In this document: positions 52,639 through 60,337 of the stretch, in pieces | Numbering within the stretch: the first letter of the stretch is position 1 | Layout of the letters: the number at the start of each line of letters is the position of its first letter | Origin: FW021-bin31 sp964647485 | Lineage (GTDB): Bacteria > Bacteroidota > Bacteroidia > Chitinophagales > Chitinophagaceae | Reading direction: 5' to 3' | Assembly: GCA_964647485.1 (NCBI GenBank) | Contig: CAZYHV010000003.1 | Span: 145,270 to 209,269, forward strand | DNA: 64,000 nucleotides | Notes under the pieces: model-generated | Seen by the model: only the letters and a program-made list of their open reading frames with translations | Told to the model about the DNA's origin: nothing | Databases searched by the model: none | Program-made: the position numbers and the translations under genes

Positions 52639-53214
52639 TTAGGATTGATCATTCTTCCTTAAGAATTCAAGCACCTCTCTGGCTTCATCTTTGGAAAGTC
52701 CCATATTCGTCATTTGTACACCGTTGAGCTCTTTTTTAAGCTGTTTAGCCACCGGATCGTTTTTGGTCATTTTCATGGGACTGGTAATCATATTTAAAAT
52801 CCATTCGGGGGTTCTGATTTCTGTAATATCTTTTAAGCCCGGACCAACAAGACGCTGGTCATTGGTTAAATGGCAGGAAGTGCAATTCGTCTGGAAAAGC
52901 TCTTCCCCTTTAGCAGCCATGTCATTATCAATATTTTCCGGAATATCAACACTGGTAAATTCTCCTACTCCTTTACTGTCGCTGGCAGCTTTGGTATCTA
53001 TACCGCTTTCATTTTCCTCCTTTGATGCAGTTTCTGAATTGGCCGAACTATCACTTTTAGGAGATACTACTTTGCCGTCCATTGTAGTAGGTGTCACCTT
53101 TGCATTACTTATATAACCACCATAACTCCCTCCGGTATTAGAAGAGTTATTGCTACTACAGGAATATAACGCTAATCCGATTAATAATAAACCTGCTAAA
53201 GAAAGTCTTTTCAT
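52639..53214 (-). CDS. Class I cytochrome c lipoprotein (NosC-like)
   Basis: The 191-residue protein has a lipoprotein signal ending LYSC (Cys near 19) and about 60 residues of Ser/Asn/Lys-rich linker. A c-type haem domain follows: MAAKGEELFQTNCTSCHLTNDQRLVGPGLKD (CxxCH near 112-116), with the axial Met likely in VQMTNMGLS. The C-terminus EAREVLEFLRKND resembles the small cytochrome of Bacteroidota nos (N2O reductase) gene clusters. No nosZ lies within the window, so this is a similarity only. A -7 element TAATTTTG lies at 53247-53254 on this strand. Confidence 0.88.
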   Translation of the reverse strand: MKRLSLAGLLLIGLALYSCSSNNSSNTGGSYGGYISNAKVTPTTMDGKVVSPKSDSSANSETASKEENESGIDTKAASDSKGVGEFTSVDIPENIDNDMAAKGEELFQTNCTSCHLTNDQRLVGPGLKDITEIRTPEWILNMITSPMKMTKNDPVAKQLKKELNGVQMTNMGLSKDEAREVLEFLRKNDQS

Positions 53215-53246
53215 CGTAAATATTTTGTAATAATTTTAGGGTATTG

Positions 53247-53254
53247 CAAAATTA
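53247..53254 (-). promoter_or_regulatory. -7 element of the cytochrome c gene
   Basis: On the minus strand this reads TAATTTTG (TAnnTTTG), 33 bases before the start codon. No clear -33 element is present. Confidence 0.45.
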
Positions 53255-53370
53255 GCAAATAGTTGGCAGACTACGTATTTTTTTTCTTTATAAATATATT
53301 AAGAGTTAAATATATTTAATGTGATAGAATGGTTTTTGATTAAAAGAATCTAATTCTAAAAGAGAATGTG

Positions 53371-53378
53371 TAACTTTG
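53371..53378 (+). promoter_or_regulatory. -7 element of the tRNA-Arg gene
   Basis: TAACTTTG fits TAnnTTTG, 14 bases before the tRNA 5' end. The -33 region is not recognisable. Confidence 0.5.
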
Positions 53379-53391
53379 CTTTTTGAATTTT

Positions 53392-53463
53392 GGCCCTGTA
53401 GTTCAATGGATAGAATAGGAGTTTCCTAAACTCTAGATCCAGGTTCGATCCCTGGCGGGGCTA
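53392..53463 (+). tRNA. tRNA-Arg (anticodon CCT)
   Basis: A cloverleaf can be folded by eye: acceptor GGCCCTG/CGGGGCT, D-arm GTTC/GAAT, anticodon arm GGAGT-TTCCTAA-ACTCT with anticodon CCT, variable AGAT, and T-arm CCAGG-TTCGATC-CCTGG. The discriminator is A and no CCA is encoded. It reads AGG codons. Downstream 53464-53681 holds no gene; this tRNA could serve as an integration site, but no repeated tRNA 3' end was seen. Confidence 0.93.
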
Positions 53464-53681
53464 CTAAGTTCAATCTATACTGTTATTACAGCCTACCTAC
53501 ACACATTTTTACACACTTTATTCTTCACTTTGGTATAATAGGTGAACGGAAGGTAGTGAACCAAGATGTAGATTTGGTAATAAATCAGATACACTTTCAG
53601 GTACAAAAAAGTAGCCATTTTTAACAGAAGAAACTTGCAGAAATAAAATAAAAGTACTTCTTTAGTAAAAAATATAGAATT

Positions 53682-54113
53682 ATGGACAATGATTTAGTTG
53701 CAAAAGCTGAAATTAGGATTGAAGCTCCTGTTACGACAGTCTGGGATGCGCTGATTAATCCAACTATTATCGAACAGTACATGTTTGGTACAACTGTTAT
53801 CAGTGATTGGGAAAAGGGAAGTAAGATTATCTGGAGAGGTGAATGGAAAGGCAAATTTTATGAGGATAAAGGAGAAATTATTGATATTGAGCCTGAAAAG
53901 TTGTTGAAGATGACCCATTATTCCCCACTTTCAGGAGGAAAGGATGTTCCCGAAAATTATCATGGATTGTGTTATGAACTAAAAAAAGAGGGAGCTGCAA
54001 CTCAAATCGTACTTGAACAAAATAACAATAAGAGTAAAAAAGAAAAAATTCATTCAGAACAAAACTGGCAAAGGATGTTAGAGAGTATGAAAAAAGTTAT
54101 TGAGGGGAGATGA
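53682..54113 (+). CDS. SRPBCC (AHSA1-like) domain protein
   Basis: The 143-residue single-domain protein has AEIRIEAPVTTVWDALINPTIIEQYMFGTTVISDWEKGSKIIWRGEWKGK near the start and MTHYSPLSG later. This is the START/Bet v1-like helix-grip fold of the AHSA1 group. These bind hydrophobic ligands or act in stress response. No partner gene is visible. The frame is full length and the start at 53682 is natural. Confidence 0.88.
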   Translation: MDNDLVAKAEIRIEAPVTTVWDALINPTIIEQYMFGTTVISDWEKGSKIIWRGEWKGKFYEDKGEIIDIEPEKLLKMTHYSPLSGGKDVPENYHGLCYELKKEGAATQIVLEQNNNKSKKEKIHSEQNWQRMLESMKKVIEGR

Positions 54114-54745
54114 TTGGTTACTACCTCTTTACGCCTTTTCCATATGTCTTTGTAATGAATATATAGGTAAAGGCTAAAATACTGTCCTTCTCTTGGTCTT
54201 CGACTTCCGATGCAAATGCGTATTCCTTCCATAATTCCTTGAAGATTCTATTTATTCTAAAATGAAGAAAGTTACAGTTTTCTCTGCCAAAGATTCGATG
54301 TTTTTTAACCCGCAATATTCACCACTTTTTGGAAATGACTCTACAAATCTTTTTAAATCAATGGCTTGACAGTATTTTAAGTTTTGATCGTTCCCCAAAT
54401 TTGAGGAATGGTTTGAAATTATCTTTTTGCATCTATGTTTCGGTGAGCTCAACAGCTGCCGCGTTACAAACTCCTTGCAGTAGGCTACTACTGCGGCGGA
54501 GTTTGATGCATTTCAATTGTACTCAATGTATCTCCTTGTAGCTACAAAAAGCTAATCCCATGAACAATGCGGGTTAAGAATATTAAATATCTTTCCTATT
54601 ATGAAACCGATATCGCTTGAATAGGGACTTTTGTACAGCAAACCCTAAATAATTATGCAAGGGATATAATTGTTTTGGACATAGAAGGTTAAGGATGCCA
54701 GTCATCAAATGTAAGCCTAATCATAAAAGCATAAAATATAAGCAC
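54114..54745. other. Gene-free stretch with one strong hairpin
   Basis: Several short frames exist here on both strands, but none shows family-like residue patterns. The only recognisable structure is the hairpin at 54467-54505, listed separately. Confidence 0.6.
54467..54505. repeat. Unexplained strong stem-loop
   Basis: CAAACTCC (54467-54474) pairs with GGAGTTTG (54498-54505), and GCAGTAG (54477-54483) with CTACTGC (54488-54494), around loop GCTA. The 15-bp stem has only a small internal bulge. No T run follows, so it is not a standard terminator. Confidence 0.75.
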
Positions 54746-55264
54746 ATGAAACAAATCATCTTACTTCGCGGGGTTAATATCGGTGGACGAAAGGTAAAAT
54801 CGGCCGAGTTAAAGGCGTGTTTTGCAAAAGCCGGTTTTAAAAATCCACAAACCGTATTAGCTACGGGAAATGTGATTATTGAATCTGACCTTGATCCGGA
54901 AAAACTAAGACCTCAAATTGAAGAATGGCTACTGAAGACTTTTGATTTTTCAATAAAAGTGGTGGTATTCCCAATTGAACAGTTAATGATAATCATAGAA
55001 AATTATCCTTTCACAACTATCGACGAAACTTATCATCGCTACATAATTTTTCAAGATAAAAACATAGAAAAACCTCATATCGAATTAGATAATGCCATTG
55101 AAGATATTAGGGTGAATGGAAATGTCATTTATTGGTACGTTTTAAAAGGGCATACGCTTGATAGTCCTTTTGCCAAGCATCTGGCTAAAGTTTCTAAAAA
55201 GGAATTTTCAACCACTCGAAATATTAACACACTCAACAAAATCATAAAAAAAGCTGATGGATAA
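54746..55264 (+). CDS. DUF1697 domain protein
   Basis: The start at 54746 (MKQIILLRGVNIGGRKVKSAELK) is preferred over an upstream ATG, as the family begins this way. The 172 residues include GFKNPQTVLATGNVIIES and the late NINTLNKI. DUF1697 proteins are cytoplasmic, widespread and of unknown activity. It opens a run of small single-domain genes typical of shuffled Bacteroidota accessory DNA. Confidence 0.9.
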   Translation: MKQIILLRGVNIGGRKVKSAELKACFAKAGFKNPQTVLATGNVIIESDLDPEKLRPQIEEWLLKTFDFSIKVVVFPIEQLMIIIENYPFTTIDETYHRYIIFQDKNIEKPHIELDNAIEDIRVNGNVIYWYVLKGHTLDSPFAKHLAKVSKKEFSTTRNINTLNKIIKKADG

Positions 55265-55270
55265 CGTTAA

Positions 55271-55426
55271 AGACATTCCCGTTTTTCTTTCTCCACCCAA
55301 ACCGACTGGCACCATTGGTTGGATGAAAACCATACTGACGAAAACGGACTTTGGGTCCGTATTTTTAAAAAGCAGTCTAAATTGAAAACGATGAGTTATG
55401 CAGCGGCTTTAGACGAGGCACTTTAA
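55271..55426 (+). pseudogene. YdeI-like (bacteriocin-protection family) fragment
   Basis: With no start codon, the frame reads FSTQTDWHHWLDENHTDENG, then LWVRIFKKQSKLKTMSYAAALDEAL before a stop. This is the N-terminal block of the YdeI/OmpD-associated family (W..WL..NH...LW..F.KK). The remaining two thirds are absent. It directly follows the DUF1697 gene. Confidence 0.7.
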
Positions 55427-55452
55427 AGGAGCTAAATTTTTTTGCGCCCTAC

Positions 55453-55487
55453 TGACAAACCCTTGTCACTCCCCCCTTTTACATTTG
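55453..55487 (+). promoter_or_regulatory. Inverted repeat and -7 element before the DinB gene
   Basis: TACATTTG (55480-55487) fits TAnnTTTG, 29 bases before the ATG. Just upstream, TGACAA-ACCC-TTGTCA (55453-55468) is a perfect 6-base inverted repeat over the -33 area and may be an operator. Confidence 0.45.
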
Positions 55488-55516
55488 TAGCATTATTAAC
55501 AAACACATCATTAATT

Positions 55517-56023
55517 ATGAACAAGACAAATGCAACAACAATGGGACAAATCCTAACCTCCGAGCAGCTTTTAAAACATTGGCAAGGACATCGCGGCCTC
55601 ACCCGTAAGGTGATTGAAGCTTTCCCTGAGAAAGAATTTTTTACACATCACATTGGTGGTATGCGTACTTTTGCTGAAATGACGATGGAATTATTGGGGA
55701 TTGCCGGTCCCGGATTAATGGAAATTGTGACCGGTGAGCAGGCAAAATTCGACGTGCACTTTGACCACAAGAATCAAAAAGCCAATATCTTAGCCAAATG
55801 GGATGAAACTACAGAAGTTATCAATACTCATTGGGGAAAAATTTCCGAAGATCGTTTTGCAGATCACTTCGAGTCCTTTGGACAATACGAGGGGACGGTG
55901 CTTTCGACTCTTTTGTATTTTATTGATAATGAAATTCATCACCGAGGTCAAGGTTACGTTTATTTGAGAGATTTAGGGGTAGAGCCTCCTTTCTTTTGGG
56001 ATAGAATTTCTGTGGATAGCTAA
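55517..56023 (+). CDS. DinB family protein
   Basis: From ATG 55517 (MNKTNATTMGQILTSEQLL) the protein has 168 residues. The upstream in-frame TTG at 55442 would pass through the promoter. The four-helix DinB fold has H near GGMRTFAEMTMELLGIA and the second motif YFIDNEIHHRGQGYVYLR (NExHHRGQ metal-binding His pair). Members are metal-dependent thiol or mycothiol-like transferases. A second, diverged DinB gene lies at 62918. Confidence 0.9.
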   Translation: MNKTNATTMGQILTSEQLLKHWQGHRGLTRKVIEAFPEKEFFTHHIGGMRTFAEMTMELLGIAGPGLMEIVTGEQAKFDVHFDHKNQKANILAKWDETTEVINTHWGKISEDRFADHFESFGQYEGTVLSTLLYFIDNEIHHRGQGYVYLRDLGVEPPFFWDRISVDS

Positions 56024-56110
56024 ATTATCTTTAGATAACCCCCCCCGTTAAATTAATTAATGGGGGGTAGTTGTGATATCACAAAAGAATTAGACTTGAA
56101 CAAGAATTGT

Positions 56111-56148
56111 AACGCAAAGCTGCGCAAAGGGGCAACGTTTCGCAAAGA
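56111..56148 (+). repeat. Inverted-repeat arm A left of the first GxxExxY gene
   Basis: Spaced GCAAAG words (AACGCAAAGCTGCGCAAAG and TTTCGCAAAG) form arm A. The matching arm B lies after the gene at 56557-56596. Confidence 0.8.
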
Positions 56149-56177
56149 AATTGTAGTTTTAAAGAAATATTATACAG

Positions 56178-56555
56178 ATGACTGAAAATGAATTGTCTAA
56201 AATTATTATAGGCTGTGCTATTGATGTTCATAAAAACCTTGGTCCGGGCTTATTGGAATCTGCTTATCAATATTGTTTGATGTATGAATTAAAAGAAAAG
56301 GGATTACGTGTTCAAAAGGAAGTGCCGCGACCAATAGTTTACAAAGAAGTAAAATTAGACCACGGATATCGAATGGATTTACTGGTAAATAATAAGGTGG
56401 TAATTGAGATAAAAACAGTTGAAGCTATTACCGATGTCCACGAAGCGCAATTACTAACCTATCTGCGGCTTGGGAATTATAGGTTAGGATTAATTTTAAA
56501 TTTTCATACGACCATTTTAAAAACCGGAATAAGAAGAATGGTAAATCAACTTTAA
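56178..56555 (+). CDS. GxxExxY protein (PD-(D/E)XK-like), copy 1
   Basis: The 125-residue protein matches the GxxExxY family (TIGR04256; Pfam PDDEXK_3): GPGLLESAYQYCL carries GxxExxY. The acid of YRMDLLV, the ExK of VVIEIKTV and the Gln of HEAQLLTYL follow in PD-(D/E)XK order. It lies between GCAAAG-type arm A (56111-56148) and CTCTGCG-type arm B (56557-56596). The gene and its left flank are duplicated at 61.3 kb. The nuclease activity is predicted, not proven. Confidence 0.93.
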   Translation: MTENELSKIIIGCAIDVHKNLGPGLLESAYQYCLMYELKEKGLRVQKEVPRPIVYKEVKLDHGYRMDLLVNNKVVIEIKTVEAITDVHEAQLLTYLRLGNYRLGLILNFHTTILKTGIRRMVNQL

Positions 56556-56556
56556 A

Positions 56557-56785
56557 CCCTTTGCGTACCTCTGCGGTTCTTGGCGGCTCTCTGCGTCATA
56601 ACCATACAAGATTGTAACGCAAAGCTGCGCAAAGGAGCAAAGTTTCGCAAAGGAAAAACCTTAGCGTAACTCTGCGGTTCTTGGCGATTCTCTGTGTGAC
56701 AACTCTTTGAAAATTATAACGCAAAGCTGCACAAAGGGTCGCAAAGGAAAATTCTCAGCGTAGCTCTGTAGCTCTTTGTTTATTA
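56557..56785. repeat. Cluster of A/B repeat arms right of GxxExxY copy 1
   Basis: Arm B CCTTTGCGTACCTCTGCGG... (56557-56596), arm A (56615-56652), arm B (56659-56700), arm A (56717-56748) and a decayed arm B (56753-56785). Arms A and B pair as an imperfect stem with no ORF between them. The 273-base gap contains nothing else. Confidence 0.85.
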
Positions 56786-56828
56786 GGGTCTATCGTATCA
56801 AAAATGAATACTTAAACCGTAAAAGTGG

Positions 56829-57794
56829 TTAAGATTTTTGAAGCAATTGCAGGCTCTGGGTCATTATTTCGTTTACGCGTTCTTTTAGAGATGCAGGTTT
56901 TACGATTTTTGCACAATCGGCAAACATCAAAAACCAACGTGCAAAGCCTTCATCTGCTTCTTTGGTCATAAAAGTCATTTCTATATTCTTACCAATAATT
57001 CGTTCAGATTCAAAGCCGAAATAATGATAATTATAGCGCAAGTGTTGTGCTACCGATTTATCGACTAAGAGGACGACTTTTTGTTTCCGTTTTTCAGTGT
57101 TTTTAGGACGATGATCGGCAACGGTTCCGTGTGATTTGGTGAAGGGTTGTTCTGTTTGAGAAATCGCGTGAATGCGATCTAATCTAAACTGTCGATAATC
57201 TTTACGAAGATGACAATACCCAAGGATATACCAGTTTTGATATTCATAAAAAACACCAACCGGTTCAATAAAACGCTCAGTAGGCGTATCGGTTTTCGCC
57301 GATTGATAAAGCAATTTTACTTGTTGGTTTTTTCCGATGCTTTCAAAAAGTAGTTCCATTGCATTAGGAATAGCCTGATTGCCAACATCTGTGCTTTTAT
57401 AGACGTTAATACGTGTGTCCAAAGCTGTGAGCCAATCTTTTTCAGTGGTGCGCAAAACGGATTTGATTTTATACATTCCCGAGGCATAGTTTTCTCTCAA
57501 ACTTTGATCGGTAAACTCTTGCATCAACTTTTCGGCAGCGAGGAAACTCTCAGCTTCTGTTTTGGTAAACATTACCGGAGGAAGCCTGTAGCCGTTGACT
57601 AAAGAATAACCTCTTCCGGCTTCGCCATACAGCGGTACTCCTGCATTTTCAAGAGTGCGAAGGTCTCTGTAAATCGTACGCAGACTAACCTGAAACCGGT
57701 CGGCCATTTCTTGCGCTTTGATAATTTTTTTAGACTGTAATTGAATTAATATAGCAATCAGTCGGTCAAATCTTTTTAAAGTATCGGCTTCCAT
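56829..57794 (-). CDS. WYL-domain HTH transcriptional regulator (YafY-like)
   Basis: The 321-residue protein has an N-terminal DeoR-like HTH (FDRLIAILIQLQSKKIIKAQEMADRFQVSLRTIYRDLRTLENAGVPLYGE, about 9-58). A WYL domain about 140-220 follows (VKLLYQSA, WYILGYCHLRKDYRQFRLDRI) and then a WCX extension. WYL regulators bind nucleic acids or small ligands. It is transcribed leftwards, with the AlkD remnant, the VOC gene and the AraC gene on the same strand upstream. Confidence 0.92.
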   Translation of the reverse strand: MEADTLKRFDRLIAILIQLQSKKIIKAQEMADRFQVSLRTIYRDLRTLENAGVPLYGEAGRGYSLVNGYRLPPVMFTKTEAESFLAAEKLMQEFTDQSLRENYASGMYKIKSVLRTTEKDWLTALDTRINVYKSTDVGNQAIPNAMELLFESIGKNQQVKLLYQSAKTDTPTERFIEPVGVFYEYQNWYILGYCHLRKDYRQFRLDRIHAISQTEQPFTKSHGTVADHRPKNTEKRKQKVVLLVDKSVAQHLRYNYHYFGFESERIIGKNIEMTFMTKEADEGFARWFLMFADCAKIVKPASLKERVNEIMTQSLQLLQKS

Positions 57795-57848
57795 AGTTCA
57801 ATAATAAGTAAAAATATTGACTAACTAGTTAATTGTGAAAGGGTAAGG

Positions 57849-58063
57849 TTAAATTTCCCCTTTTAAATACGCTCGTCGCTTTTCTTCCGGAAATTTTTCA
57901 ATCGCATAGCGCAACATTGTGCCTGGCATTTGTAGACCACGCCAATAAAAACATCACCTTCGCTATATTGCCCTTTACCGGTTTTAAAAAACCGTACACT
58001 TTTTGCTGCCTTTTCGGGCGAGCTCATAGCAAGCAACTTATTTTTTAATTCTTGTAATGCCAT
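57849..58063 (-). pseudogene. AlkD-type DNA glycosylase with internal deletion
   Basis: The frame starts MALQELKNKLLAMSSPEKAAKS and RFFKTGKGQYSEGDVFIGV, the AlkD N-terminus. After a frame shift it ends MPGTMLRYAIEKFPEEKRRAYLKGEI, the AlkD C-terminus. The 150-plus residues of HEAT repeats between are missing, so it is an internal deletion derivative with no catalytic core. It lies between the WYL regulator and the VOC gene. Confidence 0.8.
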
Positions 58064-58069
58064 CTTTTG

Positions 58070-58471
58070 TTATTTGTAGTCATAACAAAACCCGTGATAA
58101 TCGCTTACAATAATAAAATAGCCGTCCAAATCCCAAAGACTGAATTCCATAGCGCCCGAGTTGGGGTTTTGGTGGATGTCTTCTTCGATTTTCACCCCCA
58201 AATTTTCAGCATTTTTCCGAATTTCAGCCATTTTATCCGTTCTAAAATAAAATAGAAAACCATTGCCAATCGGTTGATTTCTATCTCGCATAGTGGGATG
58301 GTCGTCCCGCTTCCAAGGATGCAAGCACAATAAAACCTGATTTTCCTTATTGGTTAAAATCTTAAAATGATTGCCTTCGTGAGATACTTGACAATTCAAT
58401 AGTTTTTGGTACCATTGGGCGCTTGCCACAACGTCCTTAACGGCAATTATTGGGTCTGCTTTTAATGTCAT
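58070..58471 (-). CDS. VOC family (glyoxalase/bleomycin-resistance type) protein
   Basis: The 133-residue protein reads DPIIAVKDVVASAQWYQKLLNCQVSHEGNHFKIL, the first beta-alpha-beta unit with its metal-type residues. The second unit has GNGFLFYFRTDKMAEI and SLWDLDGYFIIVSDY. Dimers of this fold bind drugs or catalyse metal-dependent isomerisation. The substrate is not known. Six bases separate it from the AlkD remnant. Confidence 0.88.
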   Translation of the reverse strand: MTLKADPIIAVKDVVASAQWYQKLLNCQVSHEGNHFKILTNKENQVLLCLHPWKRDDHPTMRDRNQPIGNGFLFYFRTDKMAEIRKNAENLGVKIEEDIHQNPNSGAMEFSLWDLDGYFIIVSDYHGFCYDYK

Positions 58472-58529
58472 ATTTCAATGCTTTTTTGTTGTAAAAATAT
58501 TATTCAATATCCATTCGTGAGGAAAATCT

Positions 58530-59504
58530 TTATGTTAATGCTTTGCTGTATTTGTTTTTATAAGCTACCGGGGTTAATCCTGTATGGCGTTTAAACAAGT
58601 TTCGAAATGATTTGGGGTCGTTGTAGCCCACTTCATACATCAGTTCATTAACCGTTTCCCGGCCCTTTTCCATTCGTTTTTTGACGGCTTCAATCTTGAC
58701 GCGTTGAATGTATTCGATTAAGGTGTTTGCAGTTGCTTTTTTAAAACGACGCTCTAAGCTACGCCGACTTAAAGCGTGGTATTTTGCCAACTGGCTGACC
58801 GTTAGTTTCTCTTTGTAGTGCTGTTCGATGTAATTTTGAATTTTTTTGACCTCTTGGTCTTGATGATCTTTCTGTGAGTGAAAAATCATAAAAGGCGATT
58901 GGCTGTTGCGTTCGTAATCAATCTCAAACATTTTAGAACAAGCAATGGCAATTTCACGACCGGCATATTTTTCGATAATGTACAAGACCAAATTAGCCGC
59001 CGAAAAGGCACCTCCACTGGTGTAAATCCCTTCCTCATCGGTGATGATTTTGTGGGGTTTCAAATGAATGTGGGGATACATTTTCTGAAATTGATGAGCC
59101 GCTTTCCAATGGGTAGAACACGACTTATCATCTAATAAACCGGTAGCGCCTAATAAAAACGCCCCCATACACAAACTGGCAATTTCGGCTCCTGAGTGGT
59201 ACTGCTTCACCAACCACGGAATAAACGCCTGACTGGCTTGTACAGAGGTTGCAATATCGCCCTCATAAGCCGGAATGATGATTAAATCGGTTTGGTTGAC
59301 TTGGGCAATCTTACTATCTGGATGTAGGGTGCAAAGCCCGTCACTCAACACAACTTCATTTTCTAAGCCTACCAATTCCACGTCGAACAAAGACGGTTTG
59401 CCTTGGTTTTGTAAATAGGTGTTGACAAATAAAAATCCTCTCCGTGGATTGTCGATACTACTCAGCGTACAGCCTGGGGTAACAATAATAGAAATACGTT
59501 TCAT
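58530..59504 (-). CDS. GlxA/FtrA-type AraC transcriptional regulator
   Basis: The 324-residue protein has an N-terminal DJ-1/PfpI domain (ISIIVTPGCTLSSID, ICLGAFLLGATGLLD-like block AEIASLCMGAFLLGATG with Cys near 112). The C-terminal AraC pair of HTH motifs (about 220-320) has LTVSQLAKYHALSRRSLERRFKKATANTLIEYIQ and NDPKSFRNLFKRHTGLTPVAYKNKY. It probably activates nearby small-enzyme genes in response to a nitrogenous ligand. The nearest divergent gene is the VOC gene at 59652. Confidence 0.93.
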   Translation of the reverse strand: MKRISIIVTPGCTLSSIDNPRRGFLFVNTYLQNQGKPSLFDVELVGLENEVVLSDGLCTLHPDSKIAQVNQTDLIIIPAYEGDIATSVQASQAFIPWLVKQYHSGAEIASLCMGAFLLGATGLLDDKSCSTHWKAAHQFQKMYPHIHLKPHKIITDEEGIYTSGGAFSAANLVLYIIEKYAGREIAIACSKMFEIDYERNSQSPFMIFHSQKDHQDQEVKKIQNYIEQHYKEKLTVSQLAKYHALSRRSLERRFKKATANTLIEYIQRVKIEAVKKRMEKGRETVNELMYEVGYNDPKSFRNLFKRHTGLTPVAYKNKYSKALT

Positions 59505-59599
59505 CAGAGATTGATTTTTTCAAAGATAAGGAATTATTTTGGCGCAAACCACCCTTAAGGTTGTCGTAATTGCACCTCCTTAGTTAGGAAGGTATCGTG

Positions 59600-59607
59600 T
59601 AACTTTG
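59600..59607 (+). promoter_or_regulatory. -7 element of the 59.65-kb VOC gene
   Basis: TAACTTTG fits TAnnTTTG, 44 bases before the ATG. It is in the divergent gap with the AraC gene. No -33 match. Confidence 0.5.
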
Positions 59608-59651
59608 TTGTTACCAATTAATAGACAAATGTTTACACTAAATTTTATCAA

Positions 59652-60077
59652 ATGAAATCAGTCAATCCTTACCTCTACTTTAGTAATAACTGCGAAGCAG
59701 CTTTTACCTTTTACCAATCTGTTTTTGGGGGCGAATTAAAACTAGTCCGTTATAAAGATTTGGATAACAATATGGGCTTAAAAGACGATGATTTAAACCT
59801 CATTGGCAACGTGATGCTGCCCTTGTTTGGCGACACGGTGCTTTATGGAAGCGATGTTCCGGAAGCTTTTGGGCATCCCATAAAAGAAGGGAATCGCTTT
59901 GAAATTAATATCGAAACAGATAGCGTAGCGGAAGCTGAGCGGCTTTTTAAAGATTTATCTCAAGACGGCACCATAAAAATGCCTTTACAAACAACCGAAT
60001 GGGCCGAACAGTTTGGCTCGTGTATCGATCAATACGGCGTACAATGGCTGGTGATGTATAGCGGAGATAAAATATAA
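59652..60077 (+). CDS. PhnB-like VOC family protein
   Basis: The 141-residue protein has the PhnB form: MKSVNPYLYFSNNCEAAFTFYQSVFGGELKLVRYKD, GNVMLPLFGDTVLYGSDVPE, EAERLFKDLSQDGTIKMPLQTTEWAEQFGSCIDQYGVQWLVMY. This is one of three VOC genes in 3 kb. The function is unassigned. It is followed by A/B repeats. Confidence 0.9.
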   Translation: MKSVNPYLYFSNNCEAAFTFYQSVFGGELKLVRYKDLDNNMGLKDDDLNLIGNVMLPLFGDTVLYGSDVPEAFGHPIKEGNRFEINIETDSVAEAERLFKDLSQDGTIKMPLQTTEWAEQFGSCIDQYGVQWLVMYSGDKI

Positions 60078-60119
60078 AGAAACAGTAATTGGTTGCTAAC
60101 CTATTGCTGTATTTAAAAT

Positions 60120-60301
60120 AGCTTTGCGAACCTCTACCGATTCTTTGCGATTCTCAGCGTCATAGCTTTTTGAAGTTATATCGCAAAGCCGCGCAAAGGA
60201 GCAAAGTTTCGCAAAGGCAAAAATCTCTGCGTTATAGCCTTACAAGAGTTATAACGCAAAGTTGCGCAAAGTTGCGCAAAGGAGCAAAGGAACGCAAAGG
60301 A
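60120..60301. repeat. A/B repeat arms without an ORF
   Basis: Arm B (60120-60167, GCGAACCTC...TTTGCGATTCTCAGCGT), arm A (60178-60220) and arm A (60251-60301). The arms fill most of the 260-base gap between the two VOC genes. Confidence 0.8.
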
Positions 60302-60337
60302 AATAATTAATGATACAAAAATTAAAAACAAACAGGA

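Noticed and set aside
53464..53681. tRNA-linked attachment site for an integrated element
   Set aside because: No second copy of the tRNA 3' end and no integrase gene was found in the window.
54050..54452. Minus-strand frames in the 54.1-54.5 kb gap
   Set aside because: Residue composition looks random and no start, domain or homologue is recognisable.
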